In this document: piece after piece, positions 7,818-16,748 of the stretch
How the letters are laid out: the number at the start of each line of letters is the position of its first letter
Position numbering within the stretch: position 1 is the stretch's first letter
From: an uncultured bacterium
GTDB taxonomy: Bacteria; Bacillota_I; Bacilli_A; RFN20; CAG-826
Length of the DNA: 64,000 bases
Assembly (NCBI GenBank): GCA_949295325.1
Contig: CASFKG010000001.1
Span: 1 to 64,000 of the forward strand
Direction: 5' to 3'
Made by a program: the position numbers and the translations under genes
The notes under the pieces: model-generated
Databases searched by the model: none
The model's input: the letters and a program-made list of their open reading frames with translations, nothing else
Told to the model about the DNA's origin: nothing

Positions 7818-8788
7818 CGTATTTCCTCCGCGCCGATGGCGATTTTCCGTGTATAGGTACGTCCCGGGAGAAGGAGCATGCTCCCGTAGTCCAAGGGGGC
7901 GAATACCGGCTCCAGGGCGACCGAGGCGTGTCTTTCCTCCCTCGCGAAATTGTATTCGGGCCGGCCCGGATACAATCCGTTGTCGCTAAATATCTGCAGG
8001 GCCGGCGCGTCGCTATATAGGCTCAGCCTGATCCTCTTCCCTTCGAGGGTGGCCACGGGTTCTTCGTAGCCGTGTTCCCCTATCAGGAAGCAATGGTCGT
8101 AGCCGTCGGTCCTCGTCTCGTAAAGGCTAGGGTCGCCTATGTCCCGGCCTATTTCCTTGGGCGAAGTGAAATCCGTGGCGGTATCGAGGTCCCGGAAGCC
8201 CAGGGGGATGAGGTCGTAGCGGTAGGCCATGACCTTGGACGCCGGGATGAAAAGCTTCTGGCGGAGGACGCTTTGTTCTCCCCCAGCGTTATAGAAGCCG
8301 TGGTTCGTGAGGTTGACGAGGGTCGGCCGGTCGGAAGAGTAGGAATAGGCGATTTCCAGCCTCCCCTTTTCGTCGAAACGGTAGGAGACTTCCAAGGCGA
8401 GGTTGCCCGGGAAGCCGTTGTCGCCGTCTTCGGAAAAGAGCCTGTACGCAACCTGATTTTCGCCCTCTTCGGCTTCGAAATCCCGGAAGGCGAAATTGCC
8501 GGGTCCCCCGTGGAGGGCGTTCTTCCCCTCGTTCGGGGGCACCTCGAGCCGGATGCCGGCGTATTCGAGCCTGCCGTCCTCGATCCTTCCGGCGAAGCGG
8601 CCGACGGTCCGGCCGTAGTATTGGCGGGAATGGAGGAAATCCTCCCGCCGGGCTTCCGCCATGAGGAGGGGCAGTCCCTTGTAGGAAAGGGAAAAGACGC
8701 TCGCGCCCCGGCGGCAGAGGACCGCCTTGAGGCCGCGCCGGTCCTCGATGGTACGGAAGGCCGCATCAAACATATCCATAAAATTCAA
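7814..8788 (-). CDS. galM: Aldose 1-epimerase (galactose mutarotase)
   Basis: Converts beta- to alpha-galactose for GalK. The 324-residue protein has the family landmarks YYGRTVGRFAGRI, NEGKNALHGGPGNFAFRDF with the catalytic-site His, NLTNHGFYNAGG, DGYDHCFLIG and ALEPVFAPLDYG with the catalytic Glu region. Alternative starts lie at Met4 or Met6. It overlaps its upstream neighbour by 4 bp and galT by 4 bp, placing it in the same translationally coupled transcript. Confidence 0.9.
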   Translation of the reverse strand: MNFMDMFDAAFRTIEDRRGLKAVLCRRGASVFSLSYKGLPLLMAEARREDFLHSRQYYGRTVGRFAGRIEDGRLEYAGIRLEVPPNEGKNALHGGPGNFAFRDFEAEEGENQVAYRLFSEDGDNGFPGNLALEVSYRFDEKGRLEIAYSYSSDRPTLVNLTNHGFYNAGGEQSVLRQKLFIPASKVMAYRYDLIPLGFRDLDTATDFTSPKEIGRDIGDPSLYETRTDGYDHCFLIGEHGYEEPVATLEGKRIRLSLYSDAPALQIFSDNGLYPGRPEYNFAREERHASVALEPVFAPLDYGSMLLLPGRTYTRKIAIGAEEIR

Positions 8789-9924
8789 ACCGCGTTAAGT
8801 ATATCCGCCAAATCGGACCTTTTTAAGCCCCTGGGGCCTATAGGCCCCCGCCGGAGTCGGAGGGCAGCATCGATTAAAGAAGCCTTTTCCCGGTCGCCGA
8901 ACTCCGGCCTCCGGACTCCCGGACAAATGGAGGAAAGCAGCTCGGAAGAGGCCCTTATGAAGCCGTCGGCCTTCCGGCCCGCGTCCTTTTCCCCGGATAG
9001 CTGCGCGGCATCGAAGAGGTCGGCAAGCACCTTCCTGTCGCGGGCGTAGACGTGCCGCAGATAGGCCGGAAGCAGGTAGACAAGCGGCTCCCCGGCCGGG
9101 GCGCCGAAGAGCTTCGAGACCGCCATCGATAGGCATCCTGCCGGGCCTATCCCCGCGGCATAAAGCCCGTAGGAAGCGATGAGCGAGGCCTTCTGCATGT
9201 TGCTCGCGGCCTCGAAGGAAGCATAGTCGAGCATGTAGGGCCGGGCGTTGCGGAAGAAAAGGCCAACGCCATCGAGGCAGGCTGCTTTGGGCTTCCCGAA
9301 ACGCAGTAGCGCCACGGATTCGACCAGGTCCGAAAAAAGCAAAAGCAGGTAAAGGGGCACGCTTTCGGCCTCGTGGCGGCATAGTCCGGGTTCGAGGCAG
9401 CAGTAATCGGGCCTAAGGAACCGGCTATACTGGAACAAATCGCCGCGGCGGGAAGCGATCTTCCCAAGTCCCAGATAGCTTTCCCCGGGCGGCACGGCCC
9501 CGTAGACGAAGGCCAAATATGGCCTTCTTTTCCGGCGGATCCGGCCGTCCAAAACGGCATAGGGCACGGCTTCGGCGTCGGAAACGAGCGCGCAAGCCGC
9601 CTTGGCGGAAGTCAGGGCCCCGTTGCCGAAGGCGATTACGGAATCGCAGTTGCCGGCGAAATAGGCGAGCTTGAGGCCGATGGCGCCGTCGAGGTCCTCC
9701 CCCGCCACGGCGGCGGCCTTGTAGCGGCGGCCCGATTCGCGGAGGGTCCCTAGCAAATACTCGAGGCTCGGATAAAGGGAGGGGCCGTCGCGGTATACCA
9801 CGAGCGGACAGAGGAAGCCGCGTTCGGAGAGTTCCCCGATGAGGCCCGAAATCCCGATGCCGGGATTGCCGGGGAAGAAGCGCGGGAACAGCGAGCGTTG
9901 AAACCTTATCAAAGCGCCGTTCAT
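8785..9924 (-). CDS. Degenerate iron-dependent alcohol/glycerol dehydrogenase-fold protein
   Basis: A 379-residue protein starting MNGALIRFQRSLFPRFFPGNPG; the ATG overlaps the cardiolipin-synthase stop as ATGA. The layout resembles the Fe-ADH / glycerol dehydrogenase / dehydroquinate synthase superfamily. The N-terminus has an ISGLIGELSERGFLCPLVVYRDGPS nucleotide-binding lobe, then CDSVIAFGNGALTSAKAACAL, which matches the family's D-xx-IAxGGGSxxDxAK block but reads GNGA instead of GGGS. A later LFGAPAGEPLVYLLPAYLRHV segment parallels the HG...LP region but lacks its metal-binding His residues. It may be a pseudoenzyme, or an enzyme with another chemistry. Assignment rests on pattern only. Confidence 0.55.
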   Translation of the reverse strand: MNGALIRFQRSLFPRFFPGNPGIGISGLIGELSERGFLCPLVVYRDGPSLYPSLEYLLGTLRESGRRYKAAAVAGEDLDGAIGLKLAYFAGNCDSVIAFGNGALTSAKAACALVSDAEAVPYAVLDGRIRRKRRPYLAFVYGAVPPGESYLGLGKIASRRGDLFQYSRFLRPDYCCLEPGLCRHEAESVPLYLLLLFSDLVESVALLRFGKPKAACLDGVGLFFRNARPYMLDYASFEAASNMQKASLIASYGLYAAGIGPAGCLSMAVSKLFGAPAGEPLVYLLPAYLRHVYARDRKVLADLFDAAQLSGEKDAGRKADGFIRASSELLSSICPGVRRPEFGDREKASLIDAALRLRRGPIGPRGLKRSDLADILNAV

Positions 9925-11489
9925 AGGAAAGGGGCGAAAACGCTTAACAGGGCGCAGAGGAGCCTTTTGCCCCGGTGGTCCTTCTTCCACTCCCGGAGCG
10001 TCATCTCGTGGCTGGCCTTGAAGCTTTCCAGCATGTCCGACTTTATGGCCTTCAGGGCTTCGTTCCCGACCAGGAAGACCCCGTTTTCGAAATGGAGGTA
10101 GAGCGACCGGTAGTCGAGGTTTATCGTGCCGACGCTGCCCATGTGGTCGTCGATGAGGAAGGTCTTTTCGTGGACGAAGCCCGGGGTGTAGCAATAGACC
10201 CGGACCCCGTGTTCGAGCAGCGGCCCGCAGTGGAACTTGGTTAGCTGGTATATGAGTTTCTTGTCCGGTATCGCCGGGATCAATAGCCTTACGTCCTTGC
10301 CCTCGTCGGCGGCTTGGCAAAGCGCGTTCTTCATTTCGCTATCGATGATGAGGTAGGGGGTGGCGATGTAGACGTAGTCCCGGGATTTCTGCAGCAGCGA
10401 GATGTATAGTCTCTCCCCGACCGGGTCGCCGGAACTGGGGTAGTCGGCATAGGGGGCGACGAATCCTTTGCCCGCGGGGAACCCGCCGATTTCGTCTATG
10501 TAGGTGACCGGGCGGTAGTAGTCGAAGTCGATGTCCTTGCTCTTGCCCACCAAGACCTGGTAGGTCGCGAGGAACATGAGGGTAAGGCCGTAGGTGCCCT
10601 GGCCCTTAAGCATGAGGCAATTGTCCTTCCAGTGGCCGAAGCGCTTCTCCGCGTTGATGTACTCGTCGGCGATGTTGATGCCACCGGTGAAGGAGGTATG
10701 GCCGTCGATCACCAGTATCTTCCGATGGTCGCGGTTGTTCATCCTCACGTTCAGGGTCGGATGGAATTTGTTGAAAGCGTAGCATTTGATGCCGCTTTTG
10801 CGGACTTTTTCGTCGAAGCCGACCGGAAGCGTGCTGAAAGAGCCGAAATCGTCGTAAACGAGCCTGACGTCGAGGCCTTCGGCGGCTTTCCGCACGAGTA
10901 TTTCCATGACGGAGTCCAAAAACTTCCCGGGGGCCAGTATGAAGTACTCCATGAATATGTAGTGCTTCGCCTTCTTCAGTTCCTCTAGCATCCTCGGATA
11001 GGCGTGGTCCCCTAGGGGGAAATATGTCACTTCCGTGTTCTCGTAGACCCCGGTCCGGGAGGCCTTCTGGAGGTACTTCGCGATGCCGATGGCTTCCGGG
11101 TAATAGGCCCCGAGCCGGTTCTCGGTTTCGGGAAGCGAGGGGTCACTATGGAAGACGGAGTCGAATTGCTTTAGGAGCTTCTTCGTCTTGCGGGTCGGCT
11201 TTTTGTTGGCGAAGACGAAATAGAAGGCGCTTCCGAAAACCGGCAGCGCCCCCACGATGAAAAGCCAGCTCATCTTGTAGGCGTCCGGTACGTCCGTGTT
11301 GACGATGTAGACCATCAGTAGGAGGTCGTAGACGAAAACGGCGACGATGAAGGGCAAAGCCCAGGCCGATACCAGTATCGAGGTGGCGAAGAGGTAGATC
11401 AGCAAAACGAAAAGGGCGAACTCGAGCAGGAAGATGATCCCGGCGACGAGTTTCGGCCAGAAGCCCCTTTTGAGGAAACGGCCGATCAT
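9921..11489 (-). CDS. cls: Cardiolipin synthase-like phospholipase D protein
   Basis: A 522-residue membrane enzyme of the PLD superfamily; the family joins phosphatidyl groups to make cardiolipin. The ATG at 11489 (MIGRFLKRGFW) overlaps the upstream stop as ATGA. Three N-terminal membrane segments precede two PLD motifs: HRKILVIDGHTSFTGG and HEKTFLIDDHMGSVGT, each with the HxKxxxxD triad followed by Gly/Asn. The tail continues to MTLREWKKDH. In this operon, between a Zn-phospholipase-like gene and galactose genes, it could act on glycosylated lipids, which is inference. Confidence 0.88.
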   Translation of the reverse strand: MIGRFLKRGFWPKLVAGIIFLLEFALFVLLIYLFATSILVSAWALPFIVAVFVYDLLLMVYIVNTDVPDAYKMSWLFIVGALPVFGSAFYFVFANKKPTRKTKKLLKQFDSVFHSDPSLPETENRLGAYYPEAIGIAKYLQKASRTGVYENTEVTYFPLGDHAYPRMLEELKKAKHYIFMEYFILAPGKFLDSVMEILVRKAAEGLDVRLVYDDFGSFSTLPVGFDEKVRKSGIKCYAFNKFHPTLNVRMNNRDHRKILVIDGHTSFTGGINIADEYINAEKRFGHWKDNCLMLKGQGTYGLTLMFLATYQVLVGKSKDIDFDYYRPVTYIDEIGGFPAGKGFVAPYADYPSSGDPVGERLYISLLQKSRDYVYIATPYLIIDSEMKNALCQAADEGKDVRLLIPAIPDKKLIYQLTKFHCGPLLEHGVRVYCYTPGFVHEKTFLIDDHMGSVGTINLDYRSLYLHFENGVFLVGNEALKAIKSDMLESFKASHEMTLREWKKDHRGKRLLCALLSVFAPFL

Positions 11490-11938
11490 GCTGCCCTCAC
11501 GACCTTGGCCACGCATAGGTCGAACTCCCCTTCCGGTACGTTCTCGAAGAGGAAGGAAACGCGGTCGATGTAGGTATAGGAAAAGGGGAAACGGAACATG
11601 TAGTAGCCGTCTTCCGCCGCCACCTCGCCGCTAAGGACCTCCTCTTCCCCGACGTAGGCCTTGACCTCCGCCTCGGCCGGACAGTCGACGTAGGCGAGCT
11701 TGGCGACCTTTTCCTCGATCTCCGGGGAGGTGAAGACGGTCTTCCCGTCCACCGTTTCCTTAGACCAGCCGCCGTCGCTATAACAGCAGAGGTCCACGAT
11801 CGTGCCCTGGTCGAATTCCTTGTCGCGCAGCCCCGGATCCGGGAAAAGCGGCGAGGCAAGGAAGAGGGCCGAATAGGCCAGCCCGTAAAAGAGGGCCAAC
11901 CCGGACAAGGACAAAGCGAACGCCGAGGTCTTTTTCAT
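11486..11938 (-). CDS. Small secreted or membrane-anchored protein
   Basis: A 150-residue protein of no recognised family. The ATG at 11938 overlaps the upstream stop (ATGA) and is preferred to one 12 nt further up. A hydrophobic N-terminal segment (LSLSGLALFYGLAYSALFLA) acts as signal peptide or anchor. The remaining ~110 residues look like a beta-rich extracellular domain with aromatic and charged residues (IVDLCCYSDGGWSKETVDG, YYMFRFPFSYTYIDRVSFLFE). It is locked into the operon by 4-bp overlaps on both sides. It may be an accessory subunit for the lipid enzymes beside it; function unknown. Confidence 0.7.
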   Translation of the reverse strand: MKKTSAFALSLSGLALFYGLAYSALFLASPLFPDPGLRDKEFDQGTIVDLCCYSDGGWSKETVDGKTVFTSPEIEEKVAKLAYVDCPAEAEVKAYVGEEEVLSGEVAAEDGYYMFRFPFSYTYIDRVSFLFENVPEGEFDLCVAKVVRAA

Positions 11939-12882
11939 TCCACGTCCCAAACCAGCCCGAAGTGGGTCTTCACGGCATCAAGAGGCGAACCGTCGTGGTT
12001 TATCCCGCCGGTCAGGCGGGCCATCTTCGCGGTAACGTCCGCGAGGTCCTCCCCTTCCAAGGCCTCGTCCTTTATGGCCCTGAGGGCAAAGAAATCGGCC
12101 TTGGCCTTTTCCATCAGTTCCTCGAAGGATTCGCGGTGTTCGACGCCGGTGACCGGGTCGAGCCAGGCTTCCCGGGCCTCGTTTAGGAAATCGATGTTCC
12201 CTAGGCCCGAGAGACTGCGGGGGTAACACATGGCGTAGGGTTCGGAAACCCGGCCGAAAAACAACTTGAGCAAGCCCCTCTTGATCCCGCTTCTCGAAAG
12301 GATCAGCCGTTCCAGCGTCCGGTAGTCCCTGAGCCCGCCGGAAAAGCAGTCCCCGGGGAGGCTCGCGGTCACCTTGGCCTCTTCCTCGGCCCTTTGCCAA
12401 AGAAGCGATATACCCGCGGCCTCGGAATCGTCCAGTTCCAGGCACCGGTCGGGGCTGATGCCTACCCCGTCCTTTTTCGAAATCAGGACGTCGATGATGG
12501 TCTCGAAGTACATATGGGAGATGCTGTAGAGACGGCTCAGCTTCGGATCGTAGGACTTCCCGGACTTGTAGAAAATATAGGGATGGCAGGCCCGGTCCAG
12601 GCAATAATGGAGGAGCAGGCCGTCCAGGTAGTCGGAAAACATGGCCTTATCGTTCGATTCCGCGGCCAGTTTGAACAGATGCGGGTACACGGCGGCCGGA
12701 TCGACCTTGTGCAGGCGCCGTCCGAAGACGTCCACCACTCCTTCCGGCTTTCTCTTCCGGAAGGGAAGGCGGCCGTAGAAGAAGAAGACGTCGGGACCCT
12801 GGCCCCCGACGAGGGCGGCCTTCGGGGCGTCTTCCCCCAGAACCCGCCTCGCGAAACAGTAATGGGTAAGCAGAGCCGGCAT
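11935..12882 (-). CDS. Zinc-dependent phospholipase C-like protein
   Basis: A 315-residue protein opening MPALLTHYCFARRVLGE, with histidines at the N-terminus and a later GLLLHYCLDRACHPY and SRLYSISHMYFETIIDVLI. This His/Asp spacing matches the Zn_dep_PLPC family (PF00882), which hydrolyses phosphodiester bonds in lipids. There is no signal peptide, so it probably acts in the cytoplasm or at the inner face of the membrane. Start and the upstream stop share one base (TGATG). Its place next to a PLD-type enzyme suggests lipid head-group metabolism; actual substrate unknown. Confidence 0.75.
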   Translation of the reverse strand: MPALLTHYCFARRVLGEDAPKAALVGGQGPDVFFFYGRLPFRKRKPEGVVDVFGRRLHKVDPAAVYPHLFKLAAESNDKAMFSDYLDGLLLHYCLDRACHPYIFYKSGKSYDPKLSRLYSISHMYFETIIDVLISKKDGVGISPDRCLELDDSEAAGISLLWQRAEEEAKVTASLPGDCFSGGLRDYRTLERLILSRSGIKRGLLKLFFGRVSEPYAMCYPRSLSGLGNIDFLNEAREAWLDPVTGVEHRESFEELMEKAKADFFALRAIKDEALEGEDLADVTAKMARLTGGINHDGSPLDAVKTHFGLVWDVE

Positions 12883-14345
12883 CAGTTCGCCTCCGTGGCC
12901 TCGGCCTTCGGGGATTCTTTCGCGGCGGATCCGGCTTCCTCCGCCGTCTCGGGGACGGAAGTGGCCTTCCGCGAAGACCTAACGAACAGCATGACCAGCG
13001 CGGACACGCCCATGAGGGCGGTCGAGTAGATGGGCAGGGCCTGCCAGGCTTCCGTGAAGCTGAGCACGGCCCCGATGACGATCGGGGTCAAGGACTGCGC
13101 GCACATCGAGGCGGCGTAGTAGTAGCCGGTGAACTTGCCGACGTGTTTCTTGGAACAGAGTTCCACGACCATCGGGAAGGAACAGGTATTGACGAATGCC
13201 CAGCCGATCCCGGCGATGGCGAATATGAAATAGAAGGCGATGTTGAGGGTATAGTAGCCGTCATGGGTTTCCACCCCGGTGGGCCCGAGGAAACAGGCCG
13301 GAAGCAAGGAGAAGAATATGAGCCCGAGGCCTATCGCGATGGTCCACTTGCGGCCGATCTTCTCGGCGATGTAGCCGCCGAGCATGAAGGCGAAGAAGCT
13401 CGCGAGCGAGAGGACCATGGTCGCCGTCGATATGGCGGACGATTCGACGTTCAGGTAGAAGATGCCGTAGTTGGCGATGAAGGTTTCGATGGCGTTGAAG
13501 CCCATGAACCAGAGCACTTCGGCCACGAGCACGAGGACCAACGTGATCCTGTTGGCCTTGGTCATCGGGGCGTCTTCCTTGACCTCGTCGACGGTTTCCG
13601 AATACTTCTCGCCCCTTTCCATCTCGGGGGCCATTTCCTTTTCGAGCTTGTTCTCGTCTATCTTGAAGAAAAGGAAGAGGCAGGTGGCGATCATGAGGAC
13701 GCTTGCGATGAGGAAGGGCGTTTCGACGATCCAGATGTTGCCGCTATCGCGGAAATCGGTATAGGGAAGGAACATGCCGAGGCCCGTACCGACGATCCCG
13801 CCGACGAACCCGACGGAATTGATGATGCCGTTGGCCCGGCCGCGGAGCGGCTTCGGGGTAAGGTCGGGCATGAGCGCGACGGCCGGATTGCGGTACATCA
13901 TCATGAAAATCACGACGATGCCCATCATGGAAATCATGCCGGTGGCGTTGTTGAAGTAGTAAAGCAGCGGTATGAACGGGAAGGCGACCGCGCTCACCAA
14001 GGTGCCGAGCATAATGTAGGGCATGCGCTTCCCTATCTTGGTGTGCGTCCGGTCGCTCAGGCGCCCGAATATCGGAAGCAATATGAACGCGGCCACGTTG
14101 TCGATGGCCATCACTATCCCGACTATGTACTGCACGGAGAGGTAGACGGCCTCGTTTTCCCGCGGGTCGGCCCCCAGTTCCACCCCCTGCATCTGGGCGA
14201 AGAGGTCGGTAAGCATGGGCGAACAGTAGGTGTTGTAGACCTGCCAGAGGAGCAATATGCCGAAGAAGGCCAATGCGATAACGAAGGTCCGCTTGTAGTT
14301 GAGCCTGAAGCCCGCGGCGGCGGGGCCGCTCTTACTCTTTTGCAT
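12882..14345 (-). CDS. MFS sugar transporter (SLC45/GPH-like)
   Basis: A 487-residue permease with about twelve membrane helices. The cytoplasmic-loop motif FGRLSDRTHTKIGKRMPYI after helix 2-3 matches the DRTxTxxGxRxP signature of glycoside:cation symporters and SLC45-type sucrose carriers. Another loop carries LTPKPLRGRANGIINSVG. A charged loop between helices 6 and 7 (KLEKEMAPEMERGEKYSETVDE) splits the two halves. It heads the overlapping sugar/lipid string and probably imports its substrate, a galactoside or glucoside. Only 31 bp separate it from the antiporter gene upstream, so the true promoter may lie further up. Confidence 0.88.
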   Translation of the reverse strand: MQKSKSGPAAAGFRLNYKRTFVIALAFFGILLLWQVYNTYCSPMLTDLFAQMQGVELGADPRENEAVYLSVQYIVGIVMAIDNVAAFILLPIFGRLSDRTHTKIGKRMPYIMLGTLVSAVAFPFIPLLYYFNNATGMISMMGIVVIFMMMYRNPAVALMPDLTPKPLRGRANGIINSVGFVGGIVGTGLGMFLPYTDFRDSGNIWIVETPFLIASVLMIATCLFLFFKIDENKLEKEMAPEMERGEKYSETVDEVKEDAPMTKANRITLVLVLVAEVLWFMGFNAIETFIANYGIFYLNVESSAISTATMVLSLASFFAFMLGGYIAEKIGRKWTIAIGLGLIFFSLLPACFLGPTGVETHDGYYTLNIAFYFIFAIAGIGWAFVNTCSFPMVVELCSKKHVGKFTGYYYAASMCAQSLTPIVIGAVLSFTEAWQALPIYSTALMGVSALVMLFVRSSRKATSVPETAEEAGSAAKESPKAEATEAN

Positions 14346-14376
14346 AACGGCCCTATTCTAGCGGGCGCACGCGGGG

Positions 14377-15744
14377 TTAAAAAGGGGCTTGAGGATTTTC
14401 GCCGCTGCCGCCTTTGGCGCGGAGGTAGGCGGCATTGCCGCGGTTATAGCGCCAGTCGCCGGAAGCCAAGTTCGACTCCGCTGGCAAGGAACTGGGAGTC
14501 CCTTCCCCGAGCCTTACGACCTCGCGGGGAGGGACGGCGACGGCCTCGACGGGCGAGGCCTTCCTTTTTATCGCCCCGGAGGCGAAGAGGGCGGCCTTGG
14601 CGAGGGCGGGTCCCATCAGTTCGTAGAGGACCGAGGAGCAGAGCACGACGTTGAGGAAGACGCGGCCGACTTCCGGCGGGAGCATCCTCTCTCCCATGAA
14701 GGCCAGGCCGATGGCCACGCCGGCCTGGGGGGCGAGGGCGAGGCCGAGGTAAAGGCGAACTTCCCTTCCCGAACCGGATATGGCCGCCCCGGCGAAGCTT
14801 CCGGCGTATTTACCGGCCAGCCTCAAAAGGAAATAGGCAATGCCGACCAGCCCGATGTCCAGGAAGGCCGATAGGTCCATGGAAAGGCCGCTGTAGACGA
14901 AGAAGAGGAGCATGACGGGCGGGGTGAAGGAATCGACCTCGTCGAAGACCCTCTCGCTTTTGGAAAGGTTCATGTAGACCGCCCCGAACACCATGCAGGA
15001 AAGAAGCGGCGACACCCCAAGGAGGGAGGCCGAACCGGTAATGGCGAGGATCAGTGTGACCGTGGGAACAAGGAGTCCTTCCTTCTTCTTTTTCGAAAAG
15101 AGGAAGAGAAGGAGCCCGGCGGCGAAGCCCACGGCGACGAAAAGGAGGTTGTAGGCGATCGGAAGTAATATCGAAACGACGTCGCTTCCGCCGGAAACGA
15201 AGGCGGTGGCGGCGCTGAAGCAAAGCAGGCAAACCACGTCGTCCAGGGCCACGACCGAAAGCAAGGTGTCGACGAAGCGGCCCTTCGCCCCGTACTGCCT
15301 TATGGTCAATAGGGTCGAAGCCGGCGCGGTGGCCGTGGCGATCGCCCCCAAAACGAGAGCAAAACCCGTTCCTTCTTCCGGGAAGAGGGCATAGACGCCG
15401 AAGCCCACGAAAACACCGGCGGCCAGCGATTCGAAGAGGGTTATCACGACGGAACCTAGCCCCGTCTTCTTCAAAGTGGATACCTTGAAGAACTTGCCGA
15501 CGCCGAAGGCGATGAAGCCCAAGGCCAAATCGCTGAGGAACCCCAGGCCCGAAATGACCTCGGAGGGCACCAAATCGAGGAGGAAAGGACCGATCAGTAT
15601 TCCGGAAACGATGTATCCGGTGACGTCGGGGAGCCGGACGAGGCGGGTGAGGCGGCTAAGCAAATAGCCGGCCGCGAACATGATCGCCAAGGCCAAGAGA
15701 ACGCTGGGTGATCCCAGCCCTTCGTAAACTTCGTATAGTCCCAT
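14377..15744 (-). CDS. CPA2-family Na+(K+)/H+ antiporter
   Basis: A 455-residue membrane protein with about twelve helices. The ATG at 15744 (MGLYEVYEGLG) is preceded by AAGGAGGG at 7 nt. Conserved features are LPDVTGYIVSGILIGPFLLDL, FIAFGVGKFF, GAIATATAPASTLLTIRQYG, and VVALDDVVCLLCF with the paired aspartates typical of electrogenic CPA antiporters. There is no C-terminal RCK/TrkA domain; instead a short hydrophilic tail follows. The divergent LysR gene 110 bp away may control it. It likely balances cytoplasmic pH and monovalent cations. Confidence 0.88.
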   Translation of the reverse strand: MGLYEVYEGLGSPSVLLALAIMFAAGYLLSRLTRLVRLPDVTGYIVSGILIGPFLLDLVPSEVISGLGFLSDLALGFIAFGVGKFFKVSTLKKTGLGSVVITLFESLAAGVFVGFGVYALFPEEGTGFALVLGAIATATAPASTLLTIRQYGAKGRFVDTLLSVVALDDVVCLLCFSAATAFVSGGSDVVSILLPIAYNLLFVAVGFAAGLLLFLFSKKKKEGLLVPTVTLILAITGSASLLGVSPLLSCMVFGAVYMNLSKSERVFDEVDSFTPPVMLLFFVYSGLSMDLSAFLDIGLVGIAYFLLRLAGKYAGSFAGAAISGSGREVRLYLGLALAPQAGVAIGLAFMGERMLPPEVGRVFLNVVLCSSVLYELMGPALAKAALFASGAIKRKASPVEAVAVPPREVVRLGEGTPSSLPAESNLASGDWRYNRGNAAYLRAKGGSGENPQAPF

Positions 15745-15806
15745 AAACACCCTCCTTGCAATTGCCCGAGGCCCCCTTATCATAGGGGCGTAAGAAATAA
15801 GGACAT

Positions 15807-15832
15807 CTTATATTTGCTTATGAATATATAAG
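15807..15832. promoter_or_regulatory. Candidate LysR operator
   Basis: CTTATAT (15807-15813) and ATATAAG (15826-15832) form a perfect 7-bp inverted repeat with a 12-nt spacer, in the gap between the antiporter gene and the divergent LysR gene. LysR regulators usually bind such interrupted AT-rich dyads in the shared intergenic region. Confidence 0.5.
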
Positions 15833-15854
15833 CGGTGCTTATGGAGGACGGACG

Positions 15855-16748
15855 ATGTTAGATCCTAAACTACTAACCCTTATCAAGGTAGCCGAGGTGG
15901 GCTCCTACACCCTGGCGGCCCGGAAACTTAACCTCACACAGCCGGCGGTCAGTCAGCATGTCAAGGAACTCGAAAAGGAACTTGGCATTTCCATTTTCCG
16001 TAGACACGGCCTGACCAACGAGCTTACCCCCGAGGGCGAAATAGCGCTTGGCTACGCCAAAAGGATCGCCTCCCTTTATGGCGAACTGGGAAGCGACCTC
16101 AAGGACCTCAAGATGGGCCGCCGGTCCTACATCGTCGGCATCACCCATACCGCCGAGGCCAGCGCCATCGCCGAAACCCTCGCCCGCTATGCCGCCACCA
16201 ACGCCGGTACGAAGATAAAGGTAAAAACGGACTCCATAAAAAAACTTTATGAGAAACTCGGCGACTACGAAATCGACTTCGCCATCGTGGACGGGCCGCT
16301 GCTCAAGGGCGGCTACTCCTCCGTGCTGCTCGACACCGATTCGCTGGTCGCCGTGATGGGCCGGGGCCATCCCCTTTCCGGCCACGCCTCGCTGACCACC
16401 GACGACCTCAAGGGCGTCCCGATGATACTGCGCGGTAAGGGAAGCGAGACCCGTAGCCTCTTCTCCTCCGCCCTTTCCTCCGCGGGGCTGAGCCTCGAGA
16501 GCTTCGACATCGTGCTCGAGATAGACAACATCATGACCATCAAGGAACTGCTCGCGAAAAACGAGGCGGTTTCGGTATTGCCCAGAAGCGCCTGCTACGG
16601 ATACGGCGACAAGGAACACCTCTGCATGAAACCGATCGAAAACCTCTCGATGAGCCGGCAGATCAACCTCGTCTACGACAAGGACTACGCCGACAAGGCC
16701 TTCCTCGACGGCTTCGTGAGGCTCTACCGCGAAGTGGCCGGGCACTAG
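15855..16748 (+). CDS. LysR-family transcriptional regulator
   Basis: A 297-residue DNA-binding regulator. The N-terminal winged helix is clear: LLTLIKVAEVGSYTLAARKLNLTQPAVSQHVKELEKELG at about 5-43. The rest is a periplasmic-binding-like effector domain. GGAGG lies upstream of the ATG. It diverges from the antiporter gene, so that gene is the first candidate target and autoregulation is likely. The effector is unknown. Its stop TAG shares the palindrome CTAG with the stop of the convergent gene at 16745. Confidence 0.93.
   Translation: MLDPKLLTLIKVAEVGSYTLAARKLNLTQPAVSQHVKELEKELGISIFRRHGLTNELTPEGEIALGYAKRIASLYGELGSDLKDLKMGRRSYIVGITHTAEASAIAETLARYAATNAGTKIKVKTDSIKKLYEKLGDYEIDFAIVDGPLLKGGYSSVLLDTDSLVAVMGRGHPLSGHASLTTDDLKGVPMILRGKGSETRSLFSSALSSAGLSLESFDIVLEIDNIMTIKELLAKNEAVSVLPRSACYGYGDKEHLCMKPIENLSMSRQINLVYDKDYADKAFLDGFVRLYREVAGH

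Noticed and set aside
13143-14654. 503-codon ORF on the plus strand
   Set aside because: It is antisense to the MFS transporter; His/Glu/Asp-rich product with no domain.
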